From contig NC_058147.1 in NCBI RefSeq assembly GCF_011075055.1, forward strand, positions 3,596,001-3,660,000: DNA of 64,000 bases, in the 5' to 3' direction. Source of the stretch: Mangifera indica (lineage: Eukaryota; Streptophyta; Magnoliopsida; Sapindales; Anacardiaceae). Of the stretch, positions 10,551-20,499 are shown in pieces. The translations under genes were made by a program, and so were the position numbers. Numbering within the stretch: position 1 is the stretch's first letter; each line of letters begins with the position of its first letter. Under the pieces are notes generated by a model that worked only from the letters and a program-made list of their open reading frames with translations, searched no databases and was not told the origin of the DNA.

Positions 10551-12850
10551 ATGTCATGGTTGGCTGGGTCTCTCGCAAGCTCTCTCCGTCTTGATGACGA
10601 AGAAAACGACGGAATACCACAACAAACCAACCTGTACCCCTCACCCACCGATCATGATCAAATCGCAGGGAAAGATGAACAAACTCAGACTCAATCTCAT
10701 TCGTCATCAGAGTTGGTAGAAGATGAGGCACAGTCGCGTGGAGTTCAAGAAGACTTGACGGAATTCAAACAAACCCTAACTCGCCAGTTATTGGGGGTAG
10801 CCTCTTTTTTCGCTCCACCTCCATCAACAGAAGATCATCAGAGCCGTAATTCGGACGAATCAGAGCCGTCGGATCTATCAAACGAAGAAGATCCGGAAAT
10901 TTCACGGATGAGCGATAGGTTTAGAAGCGGTGTGTCGGAGATATCAAAGATGGCTTCGAATTATTTTCCGTTTGCATCAGAGGACAATGAGGAGCAAAAT
11001 AGGGAGGACAATGTGGAGGAGGAGGACGACGACGACGACGAAGAGGAAGAAGAAGAAGAATTGAATGCGGTTGGGATTACAGATGAAGTGTTGGCCTTTG
11101 CAAGGAATATTGCGCATCATCCAGAAACTTGGTTGGATTTTCCTTTGGATGAGGAAGAAGACCTGGATGGTATGTGATAACTCACAACTTTTTTTAATCA
11201 ATTAATTTAGGCTAATTCTTAATGTTTTATTTCATTATTTTGCTATGAGTCTGCTGATAGTTCTTTCCATTCGGTTGTAAATTGTTGTTTAATATTTACA
11301 CTATTGTTTACTGATAGTCTTATTCTTACTTAGTGGCCCTGATTATATGCTTTCCGTCATACAACTGATCCATTGAGAAATGTCTGGATTATGACGTTAA
11401 ACGCATTATATGACCATTTTAAATGGTTGTTTTCTAGTAGAAGACTATTGAGAGTGAAACATTTATGAATCCGTTAATCTGTTCAAGCTTCTTGTCAAAA
11501 AAATGCATAGCAGCTTCATAAATATATAAAGGGAGGTTGTGCAGGCAGACCCAAGTGCCATTTTCTCTGGTGTCCATTGATAATTTCTATTAGGTCTTAG
11601 TATTCTATGTGCAGCAATTTAGATATTTCTGTCTTACTTTTGTTATGGTTTGTATGATGTTGCATGGTTCAATTGTTGATTGTTTAATAGCCAAATGCAA
11701 TAGGATGCTTGAAATTGTAACATCTAAAATTCTATATCCATCTGAAGCTTTAATCTGAGCAACCTTTAGAGCGCTCTTCCTAGAAGATTTTTGCAATGTA
11801 TAAAATGATAGAGTTGACTCAAGACTGGCAATAGTATATACATCAGTGTAATATCCTCTACTTTCTGTTTCTGTAAAATATCGAGAGTGATCATCTTTTT
11901 ACCTTGTCTTTCCAGTGTTTGCAGTTTCAATTTATTCAATTTCTCTTATCAAGTTCCTACTTGCTTAAAATGCTTCATATAACATGTGCCTTTACTCTTT
12001 TTTTTTTCCCCAGATTTTGACATTTCTGATGCCCAGAGGGAGCATTCCTTTGTTATTCAACATCTTGCGCCTAGATTAGCTGCTCTGAGAATTGAGCTTT
12101 GCCCTTGTCATATGAGTGAGAATTACTTTTGGAAAGTTTATTTTGTTCTACTACATTCAAGGCTCAACAAACATGACGCAGAGGTTTTGTCTACACCCCA
12201 GGCAAGTTGAAATTTTTACTTGTCCAATGCTGCATTTATTTTGGCAGGATAAATGGCATGCATTAAAAAATAATATTTAATAAATTGAATTTGTTTGCAA
12301 TTTTGTGCAACAGGGATAGTTAATAATGTGTTACAATTCTTAAATCTACTGTTTGCAGGTAGTGGAAGCCAGAAGAATGTGGATGAAAGAGCTACAAAAG
12401 CAAACAAAGCCAGAAAGTGACTGGTTTGGAAGAAGCACTTCCTATATGAAAGACAGCACTAATGTACTGCAGGAAGACTTTGTTCCAACTTCATCTAACT
12501 ACGCACCTTCCGATGTCTTGTCACCGCGGACATATGCTTCTGAATTAAGCACTTCCACAATGATAACAGATTATGAGACTGAGAAGCACCCAATAGAAAG
12601 CACTGAGATACATTTTGTTGATAAATCAGTCATAGCAGAGAAACCAGTGACCACGGGTAAGAATTTGACAGTTGGTCCATCCTTTGAAGTTCAAATTCCT
12701 AATTATGAAGATGATGAGTATGACTGGCCAGAGGAGGACTCAGACTTAGGTGGATACAATGGTACTGCAATTTGTGTGGTGAATGAAGATATTTCATTCA
12801 GTGATCTTGAGGATGATGAATGTGTGCCCATAAAACCAAAGATCGTTTAA
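10551..12850 (+). CDS. BSD-domain protein
   Basis: Three exons, 10551-11169, 12014-12201 and 12359-12850, encode 432 aa. Intron 2 appears to use a GC donor (CCCAG|GCAAGT at 12202) with a normal AG acceptor. No GT alternative keeps the frame. The N-terminus MSWLAGSLASSLRLD and the following Ser/Glu-rich region precede a long Asp/Glu run (about residues 155-171). The BSD fold follows at about 207-290, with QHLAPRLAALRIELCP and the diagnostic FWKVYFVLLHSRLN. The C-terminus is acidic and ends in a DWPEEDSD / FSDLEDDE patch. BSD modules occur in TFIIH p62 and synapse-associated proteins; the plant members are uncharacterised. In Arabidopsis I recall BSD genes directly beside PUB30 and PUB31, which supports the assignment. 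Confidence 0.88.
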
Positions 12851-13340
12851 GGAGCATTGGAACTTAAGAAAGCAATACCCATGATTAAGCTTTCACTGAG
12901 CGTAAGCTCTGCTGGTTGAGGCGAAAATGGATTCGCATTAGGCAACTTGCTGAACGTCCAGTTTTGGTTACACATTTTTAGTGCCCATGTGAGTTCTTCT
13001 TACATGATGGATGATTAAATCAAGTGTTAATAGAGTCATAAGTGTGTGGATTGTGTGAAGATTGTGCTTAAAACGTTTATAGTTATTCATTGAGGGGCAA
13101 GGAAAGAAAAAAAGAATAATGTGAGAAATTTTACCATTATTTGAGCCATACCTTGAAGAAGTGTCAATAGTTATAGAGTTATAGAAACAAGGAAAGCGGT
13201 TTTCTCTATGTTGGTTTTATTTGTCTTTGGATTGTAAAAGGTGGCTTTCAGCTGCTCCTTTTTGGCAATATCAGCAGTTGGGCGTGACATGGCAACATAA
13301 AAAGAAATGGTAGGGGAATGACGGACGCTAGCTAATTAGC
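12851..13340. other. 3' flank of BSD gene
   Basis: 3' UTR and spacer, with moderate base composition. No coding or RNA gene recognised. Confidence 0.3.
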
Positions 13341-14560
13341 AATTTCACGCGAGATAATCGTAAGTTTATTTATTTTTATTTATTAACATTCGTGGTTATT
13401 AGAACACTTTTTTATGATGATATAAATAATATTTTTTATTTAAAATTAAGCGAATTAAAAAATAAAATTATTATTTTATTTTAAAAATTATTATATATTT
13501 CTAACTTAACAAAAAATAAAAATAATATTTTAAATATTTAAATTATATAATAATCATTCTCACTTCTTTCTTTATTCTAATGTAGAGGTTTGTTTAATGT
13601 ATGATTGTATATTATGGAGTAAATATAGTTTTTTAAAATATTGGAGTTCATTTGAAACTTTTTAGAGGGTTATCAAAAATTGTTAAAAAGTTTGAAGGCC
13701 TTTTAAAAAAATTTAAATTATTGGTTTACCCTAATATTTAAAAAAAAAAAAACAATTACATCTCTAAAACTTGAATAAAATATAACAAATTATAGATGTA
13801 ATTGTTATATTATATTTATTAAGATCATTTGATAGTTTCAAAATATATAAGAGTTTGAAAAGATTTTAAAAATTTATTTATGAATTTTTAAATTTTTATA
13901 AGAGTTAAATTCTTATATTTAAGATATTTAAGTATGATAAAAAACTATTTTTTTAAATTAATAAATAATAAAATTAATATTTTACCTTTACATTTTTTAA
14001 GCAAAATTTGATTTTGAGTGAAAAATATTATTTATTTAATTAGGGATGAAAAAATGTTTTCAAATCAAATCTTGGGTAAGAAAATGTTATTTACTCTAGT
14101 ATAAATCATATTTTAAATATAGTAATTGAATAATGTATTATATCATATATCGAAAATCTAATTTTTTGTATTATATATTATATTGTATTGTATTGTATAA
14201 TACACCTTTTAAAAAATAAAATAATAAAAAATTATAATTGTATGTCATTATTTTAAAAAAGATCATAAACACTTCAAAAAATTTTTATATTTAACCTTAT
14301 TATATTATATCATTATTTTTTAAAAAATATATCAATAATATGTATTATAATATATGATATATTTATTATATCATATTAATTTAATATATTTTATGATATA
14401 TATAATTTTTTATATATATTATATTGTATTAGAAGATGCAGATTATATATTGCATGATACTTTGAAAGGTGGAAGAAATATCATATATCATCACTATTCT
14501 ATGGTGTTTATTCCTGCAATAATCTGTCCCTTCTTACCCCTTTCAAGGTATTAATATAAT
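13341..14560. other. extremely AT-rich block
   Basis: About 1.2 kb of almost pure A/T with long TATAT and homopurine/homopyrimidine runs (for example 13739-13752 poly-A and 14280-14440 TATAAT repeats). It may be the decayed remains of one or more MITEs or LTR elements, but no termini can be recognised. The only reading frame, 14354-14554, is low-complexity. Confidence 0.35.
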
Positions 14561-14814
14561 AATCCACCAGCCAACTGACCTTTTAATTCGAAAGTTGTAA
14601 TAAGACAAAATGGCGGGCCCTTTTTAGCAAATAATAGCGCCCTCTTGTTTCGTTTTCAGTTTTAAAAAAAATCGGGCCTCCAAATTTCCAAAGGTCCAGG
14701 ATTTTCTGCCAATCACTATCAGTTCTCTCATGTTACAGAAACAATCCCTCCAGGTTCGTCTCTGCCATCTCCACAATTCTTGTATAAAATAACACCTTCC
14801 TTGAATTAAAACTA

Positions 14815-14846
14815 TTATCCATCCATCCATCCGTCCATCCATCCAT
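14815..14846. repeat. (ATCC)n microsatellite
   Basis: A short tetranucleotide run of CCAT/ATCC units, interrupted once by CCGT, about 170 bp upstream of the PP2-A10-like start codon. It is probably in or near the 5' UTR. Confidence 0.8.
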
Positions 14847-15014
14847 GTCCTATCTTGCATCATCAATTTCAATCACTCTGACTCATAAGTAAAAGTAAAA
14901 AAATGCCCTAGATTTCTCGATCCTATAAGAATCTCTGTCATACCTCTTCCATATAGTTTTAATTTTTTTCTTTTCAAGTCCCTGGGGTTTCAATTCTTGT
15001 GGCTCTAGAGTTCG

Positions 15015-16289
15015 ATGGATTTTCAATTGATAAAAAAGGCGATGACTTTCACTCAGCGGAGAAAGAGGTGGCTTATTTTGTTAGCTCTATTTGGTGCCTC
15101 CAGTTATGGGGCTTACAAGGTTTATAATTTGCCTTCTGTGGTGAACAAGAGGAAGAGATTGATCAGACTCTTTGAAGCCTTTGTTTCTATGGTTGACTTG
15201 GCAGCTGATTCTGCGGAGATGATGAGTGTTGTCTCTAGAGATTTGAAGGAGTTCTTGCAATCTGATTCTGACCAAATTCCAAGTAGTTTAAAGCAACTTG
15301 CTAAGATTACAAGATCGGAGGAGTTTTCCCAGTCTGTAGTTGAGGTTTCTAAGGCCTTGACTGTGGGGATGTTGCGAGGGTATAAGATGACAGCAACTGA
15401 TAATGAATCAAGGACTGCGTCCGTAAGTTCAAGTCTTACTGATAGGGTAATGGACAAGATTTTCTCTACCGCTGGCACTGGCTTTGTTTCAGTAGTGGTT
15501 GGTAGTTTTGCGAGGAACTTGGTTTTAGGGTTTTACTCAACTGGTGAATCAAATGATGGAGCTGGTTTCATTCCCTGTGGAGAGGGTTCATCAGATGTGC
15601 CAGGATGGGTAAATGTGGTTTGCAATGAAAAGTCTAAAGAACTTATAGCTGATTGCATACAGAAGTTTGTGAGCACAGCTGTTGCAGTTTATCTTGACAA
15701 GACAATGGACATCAATACCTGTGATGAGATTTTTGCTGGGCTGACCAATCCCAAGCATCAGAACCAGGTGAGGGACATTTTGGTTTATGTTTGTAAAGGT
15801 GCTGTGGAAACACTTGTGAAAACATCTCACCAGGTTTTGACAAGGTCTGAAGGAAACTTGAAAGCAGGTTTTAGTTCTACCTGTTCTATTATTGATCAAA
15901 CAGATGGTCCTAGTGAAATTAAAGATAAAGCATTGCAGCAAGAAGCACCTTTGAAACAAATGAAAGGGAGAAACTCGTTTGATGGGATTCAAAGTAATGG
16001 ATGGGTTGACAAGGTGTCATCTACTTTAGCTGTGCCAAGCAATAGGAAGTTTGTGCTTGATGTGACCGGGAGAGTGACGTTTGAGACTATAAGATCTATT
16101 GTGTGGTTCTTGTTGTGGAAGCTATCAGATGGTTTGAAAAGAAGCCTTCATTTAGTCCGTGAGGAGGTTGTAGATGGGGGATTGGAAGTTATCAGATATG
16201 TTGATGCAAAATCTTCTGTTATTGTGACCATATGTCTTGCTTTATATTTACACATCCTGGGTGGCACTAGAGTTCTCATGCCTGCTTAA
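15015..16289 (+). CDS. PHLOEM PROTEIN 2-LIKE A10 type protein
   Basis: Single exon, 424 aa, starting [20 protein letters not shown] membrane span is likely at about residues 19-38 ([19 protein letters not shown]) and another near the C-terminus (about 402-418, [16 protein letters not shown]). The middle holds the family blocks [23 protein letters not shown] and [26 protein letters not shown]. Length and blocks match plant proteins named PP2-A10 (At1g10150, At1g59510 by memory). Despite the name, I see no obvious PP2 lectin motif, and the function is unknown. Position and order next to the KIAA0930-like, bZIP and kinesin genes resemble the At1g59510 neighbourhood. No disruption is seen. Confidence 0.85.
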   Translation: MDFQLIKKAMTFTQRRKRWLILLALFGASSYGAYKVYNLPSVVNKRKRLIRLFEAFVSMVDLAADSAEMMSVVSRDLKEFLQSDSDQIPSSLKQLAKITRSEEFSQSVVEVSKALTVGMLRGYKMTATDNESRTASVSSSLTDRVMDKIFSTAGTGFVSVVVGSFARNLVLGFYSTGESNDGAGFIPCGEGSSDVPGWVNVVCNEKSKELIADCIQKFVSTAVAVYLDKTMDINTCDEIFAGLTNPKHQNQVRDILVYVCKGAVETLVKTSHQVLTRSEGNLKAGFSSTCSIIDQTDGPSEIKDKALQQEAPLKQMKGRNSFDGIQSNGWVDKVSSTLAVPSNRKFVLDVTGRVTFETIRSIVWFLLWKLSDGLKRSLHLVREEVVDGGLEVIRYVDAKSSVIVTICLALYLHILGGTRVLMPA

Positions 16290-17457
16290 ATTGGTGTATC
16301 ATATCTCAAAAAGCAATTTACAAGGAGGAGATATGAGAATACAACAGTGATATTAGGGAAAATTTTAACCAAAACAGTATACTTAAAAGATTTATCAGCA
16401 GCTGAATTCTGTACTACTGACCTTTTTAGTAGTGTACATTATTGATTATTGTGTGCAGACACATATATCTATGTTTGTGCAGTCTTTGGCTGAATCTTGT
16501 AAAATCGTGCCTGCTACTTGGGTTATGAGTAGCTGCATGTTAGGTTTTCTAGCTATTCAAATTCAGATAAATGTCTTCCATAGGCATATATTTGCTCAGC
16601 CATTAAACTACTCTGGTATTCATGATGTATTTCTTCCAGAAATCTGTGGCTTATGCCCAGTAATATTAGTATTGATCAAGACCTTGCCTGGTTTGTTTTC
16701 CCCTGTCAAGCATGCTATACTTTCAATAATTATTTTTTATTGTCCTTACTTCCACTACCCCTTCTCCCTAAAGAGTTACTGGAGAAGCTAACCGCCAAAT
16801 GGTGTTTCAGTATGAGATAAAATTTTTTTTATCAAAAATCAATCTAAAACATGATGTTGATGACATTTATAGAATAGAAGGTGGTATTTGATAGTGCAGC
16901 ATGGGTGGGAATGGGGAGTTTATATTTGAATGATCCACTCCTAGCTTACAACTCACTGCTTATTTGTTCATGATTTTTGAAGTGGACCTGACTGCTATTG
17001 GATAGTGGAGGCCTCTTTTGGGAAAGCTTGTCTTTGAGGCACATCTTATCTTACTGGAACTTTGTTGTTGCAAGCACTTTCAAACGCAAGTACTAGCTTT
17101 TTAGGTCATTCTTTCAATGTGTTGAAGAGTTTGTTGGTTACAACTGTGTTTGCTTGAAAGTTTAGGCAATTTATTTAATTATTTTATACCAGTTTCCTTT
17201 TTCACTTGTGTTCTATTATTTCATTGTGATGTGCACTAATTTTGAATGCCTCATTATTTCTTTCTTATCTAACAAGTGTTCCTCAAAATTGATCTCCCTA
17301 ATTTCTGCTTGGCAGTGGTTCGTATTTTATAATCAAAGACACTGCCTTGCAATATCTCAAAGCATTTTGTGTCTTAATTCCGCAGCGGTTTATAAGCAGC
17401 TGCCTGCCTTGTCATTATCAATACTAGCGTAGAATTTTACAAGCACTCTGTTCTCCT
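16290..17457. other. 3' flank of the PP2-A10-like gene
   Basis: No gene is supported. The frames at 16432-16791 and 17208-17432 show no family resemblance. A few short strings here (for example GAATGATCCACT near 16930) recur near 22300, and TCCACTA..CCTTC.CCCT near 16750 resembles 21520. This leaves open a faint extension of the duplicated block. Confidence 0.3.
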
Positions 17458-17625
17458 TGGTGGCACTGTGAAAGCAGACTGTGGTCACTGCCCAGTTCCA
17501 AAATATTTGGGAACCCCCCCAAAATCCCTTAGATGTCACCATGAATACTGGTTATTCTAATAGTTGCTCAATATAAACTGGACTTTTGAAGGATTTAATT
17601 GGATTGGGAGCTTCGTAATTAAGTA
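17458..17625 (+). pseudogene. LCAT-like pseudogene fragment
   Basis: Fragments of the LCAT second exon are recognisable in order. GGTGGCACTGTG matches the coding sequence near 5302. GAAAGCA.AC..TGG, followed by GCCCAGTTCCAAAATATTTGGG, matches 5400-5441. Diverged matches to 5450-5520 follow (AAAATCC.CTT..TGTCA, AATACT..TTATTC). About 85 bases between the first two blocks are missing, a run of seven C and other indels break the frame, and the catalytic Ser and Asp/His regions are absent. It lies upstream of U-box copy B exactly as LCAT lies upstream of copy A. It is therefore a relic of a block duplication, not a separate gene. Confidence 0.8.
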
Positions 17626-17644
17626 ACTCAGAGTCACTGTTGTT

Positions 17645-17765
17645 AATAAACGTGGCTTTGGAATGGTCAAAATGGAGACTGGTCAATGCTTAGCTGGAAC
17701 TTTATGAAAGGCACACGAGCCTTGCAGTTCCAGTTTCATCCTCCTGATTATGTATAATTTCGGTA
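17645..17765 (+). repeat. duplicated LCAT 3' flank
   Basis: GGAATGGTCAAAATGGAGACTGG, then AACTTTATGAAAGG and CACACGAGCCTTGCAGTTCCAG, correspond in order to 6330-6445 downstream of the intact LCAT gene, with short deletions. The sequence continues without the truncated MITE present in the other copy. Confidence 0.75.
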
Positions 17766-18386
17766 AAAAGTAAGAAACGAACGGACTTTTAACGAGAAAT
17801 TATACTACCATGATTTTGAGCAGAGCAGTTTATGTTAGGTCCACATCAGAGGAGCTTTTGATAATTTACTGGGTCCAAAGTGTCCATCCCATGTATTGCT
17901 CATGGAAGCAGTCATTGAAGCGCCTGCTAATTTTTGTGTTGGGTTTTAGTTGAATATTAAGTACGTATATTGTTTTCACACAGCGATGGCTTTACTCTTC
18001 CCTTCTGTGAGCGAAAGACTGAGCTAATATCACCACCAAAACTCAGTTCCTCAACAAGACAATTAGCATAACTCATAGTGAACAAAATCGCAAGAAAAAC
18101 TAACAAATTCTTAATGTCAAACCTGTTTTGACTTAGTTTGACCGGTTTGACTCACCACTGCTGTTGAGCCACCAAAAGGAGACACTTAGAGAAATGAATA
18201 GGGAGAAGAAGAGAGAGAAGACGGAGAAGGAAAGAACAGAGGAAAAAGAGAAAAATGAAGAGAAGACTGGGAGGAGCAAGAGAATGGAGGAGAAAGAGAA
18301 AATTATTTTTTTTTTCAAAATTTCAATAAGTTGAAATTAAAAAATTGGATTTACAATTGGGTTAAGATGGTTCAGGTTCGTGACAT
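17766..18386. other. spacer upstream of U-box gene B, with a 125-bp polypurine tract
   Basis: No gene. From about 18177 to 18303 the plus strand is almost entirely purine (GAGAAATGAATAGGGAGAAG and on through AGGAGAAAGAGAAAA), followed by a short poly-T. The corresponding minus-strand frame (18133-18318) is a Ser/Phe/Leu low-complexity product of this composition. Confidence 0.5.
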
Positions 18387-18441
18387 TGCACGTGCGGTGC
18401 CCATTTGTCAGAGTTGAATTACTGGCCATAGCCAGTCACTC
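18387..18441 (+). promoter_or_regulatory. promoter block shared with U-box gene A
   Basis: TTGCACGTGCGGTGCCC, then GTTGAATT and ACTGGCCATAGCCAGT (18421-18436) followed by CACTC, repeat the arrangement at 7641-7700. The palindrome is imperfect by one base here (C for T in the left arm). The spacing to the leader is similar in both genes. Confidence 0.5.
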
Positions 18442-18604
18442 CTTTTTTTCCTAAAGAAAAAAAATTAAATTAAAACTTTATAAAATTAAAAAAGAAAAAA
18501 AAATCTGCCCCGAACGAAGACCAGTACAGGAGACTGTGCAGAAGGTAGAGAGCTCATTGCTTTTCTTCTTTACTTCTGCCATTCTCTCTGTCTACTGTAA
18601 CAAG

Positions 18605-19150
18605 GTAATATTCTCAGTGTTCCCCTTTTTTCACGTCTTTTACTTTCGTAATTTAAATTTCTCATCTTTGTTTTATTTGGTAATTTGACTTGTGGTGGTG
18701 GGTTATTGCTACTTGTTACTATTATTGTATGATATGAGTGGATTTTATCTTTTCTTTTGGTTGCTCTCTCTCCTTTATTGCCTGATCTGGGGTTGATGAT
18801 TTCATCCTTTTTTGAGCTTTGGTATTAGAGAAGATTGCATCTCCATCATATCTTTGTTGTTGTTGATGATGATGATGAACGTTGCTCTTTTGACCAGAGA
18901 AAGAGATCAGGTAAAGAGCCAAAAAGCAATGAAGGGAGAAAAAATGTCCCCTTTGATTAGCATTGCTGTTTCCTATTGTCAATGAAAGAGAAAGAATCTC
19001 CTGCTATCCCCTTTTTTATTCCTTGCTTTTCCTTTCCTACAACAGACTTCATTTGCAGTGTAGTGTATTAGTAGATGTCTCTTGCTTGCTTCATAATCTA
19101 TTAACAACTCTTCGTTAAACACAACTCTTTCTCCTCTACTGCCCTGGTAG
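18605..19150 (+). other. probable 5'-UTR intron of U-box gene B
   Basis: Donor AAG|GTAATA and acceptor CTGGTAG lie at positions equivalent to those of copy A (7805-8346), with stretches of similar sequence in between (GCCTGATCTGGGGTTGATGA). Inferred from the paralogue comparison only. Confidence 0.5.
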
Positions 19151-19167
19151 GGTATCTAAAGTTGCTC

Positions 19168-20499
19168 ATGTATCGCCCAACTAAGCTTGAGGTTAGTGGT
19201 GGCGGTGGTGGGCAAGTTCTAGATCTAGAAACAGCCGTGAAAGATGGCATTTTAGGCGGTGATGCTTGCGGTCCAATTTATACTAGTGTTGCAGACAAAC
19301 TGGATCTGAAGAAAATGATACAAGAGCTGGAATCAATTGATGTACCATCTGTGTTTATCTGTCCAATTTCTTTAGACCCAATGATCGAACCTGTGACTCT
19401 CTGCACCGGCCAGACCTATGAAAGATCCAACATTTTGAAATGGTTCTCTCTGGGTCATTTCACTTGCCCTACTACAATGCAAGAACTCTGGGACGATTCA
19501 GTCACTCCTAATAATACTCTCCAGCAGCTCATTTACGCCTGGTACTCCCGCAAATATGTCATCATGAAGAAGAAATCAGAGGATGTTCAAGGACAGACTC
19601 TGGAAATTATGGAGACTTTAAAGAGGGTTAAAGGCCAAGGTAGAGTTCAGGCTCTCAAAGAGCTTAGGCAGCTTGTGAGTGTTCATTCTACAGCTAGAAA
19701 GGCGTTTGTAGTTAATAATGGCGTTGGTTTGATTTCTCTTTTGTTGGGACCTTTCACTACTCATGCTGTTGGGTCAGAAGTAGTTGGGGTTCTGGTGAGC
19801 TTGGATCTTGATCGGGAATCAAAGAACAATTTGATGCAGCCAGCTAAAACATCGTTAATAGTGGATATGTTAAACGAGGGAACAATTGACACAAAGGTCA
19901 ATTGCACAAGGTTGATTGAAGTTTTAATGGAATCCAATGATTTCAGTTCTGAAAAAGTGTCTAGCTTGAGTCTTTTGGTTGGTTTGTTGAGATTAGTGAA
20001 GGATAAGAGGCACCAAAATGGGGTTCTGGCGGGACTTGGCTTACTCAAAACAATTTGTTCACATGAGTCAGTTAGGAAATCACTTGTCTGCATTGGAGCA
20101 GTTCCACAGTTGGTGCAGATATTGCCCTGTTTGAGTAATGAGTGTCTGGAGTTTGCACTTTATGTATTAGAGGTTTTGTCAACAGTTCCTGAGGGAAGAT
20201 TAGCTTTGAAAGATTGTCCTAATACAATACCAAATGTGGTAAAACTGTTGATGAGAGTTTCAGAGAGTTGTACTCAATATGCCTTGTCAATTTTATGGAC
20301 AATTTGCAAGCTTGCACCAGATGAATGTGCTTCACTCGCTGTGGATGCAGGATTGGCAGCCAAGCTGCTTTTAGTATTACAGAGTGGTTGCAGTCCTGTA
20401 TTGAAGCAACGGTCTGCTGAGCTCTTGAAATTGTGTAGTCTAAATTACTCGGCTACTATATTCCTTTCAAAGTGTAAGCTTACAAAAACTATACAGTGA
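19168..20499 (+). CDS. U-box/ARM-repeat E3 ubiquitin ligase, PUB30/31 type (copy B)
   Basis: Single coding exon, 443 aa from the first ATG at 19168 (MYRPTKLEVSGGGGG). The codon equivalent to the first Met of copy A is TTG at 19162, so this copy must start two codons later; one extra Gly in its glycine run contributes to the equal length. The U-box (VPSVFICPISLDPMIEPVTL ... CPTTMQELWDDSVTPN) and the ARM region are complete and collinear with copy A. Most residues are identical, and differences are spread along the protein. The reading frame is undamaged, so both genes are probably active ligases. The promoter palindrome, the probable leader intron and the 3' flank are also shared with copy A. 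Confidence 0.92.
   Translation: MYRPTKLEVSGGGGGQVLDLETAVKDGILGGDACGPIYTSVADKLDLKKMIQELESIDVPSVFICPISLDPMIEPVTLCTGQTYERSNILKWFSLGHFTCPTTMQELWDDSVTPNNTLQQLIYAWYSRKYVIMKKKSEDVQGQTLEIMETLKRVKGQGRVQALKELRQLVSVHSTARKAFVVNNGVGLISLLLGPFTTHAVGSEVVGVLVSLDLDRESKNNLMQPAKTSLIVDMLNEGTIDTKVNCTRLIEVLMESNDFSSEKVSSLSLLVGLLRLVKDKRHQNGVLAGLGLLKTICSHESVRKSLVCIGAVPQLVQILPCLSNECLEFALYVLEVLSTVPEGRLALKDCPNTIPNVVKLLMRVSESCTQYALSILWTICKLAPDECASLAVDAGLAAKLLLVLQSGCSPVLKQRSAELLKLCSLNYSATIFLSKCKLTKTIQ

Noticed and set aside
15591..15992. 133-codon antisense frame within the PP2-A10-like gene
   Set aside because: Shadow of a real coding exon on the other strand; Cys/His-rich by composition only.
17645..17765. Possible independent gene fragment
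   Set aside because: It matches the non-coding 3' flank of LCAT in order, so it belongs to the duplicated block.
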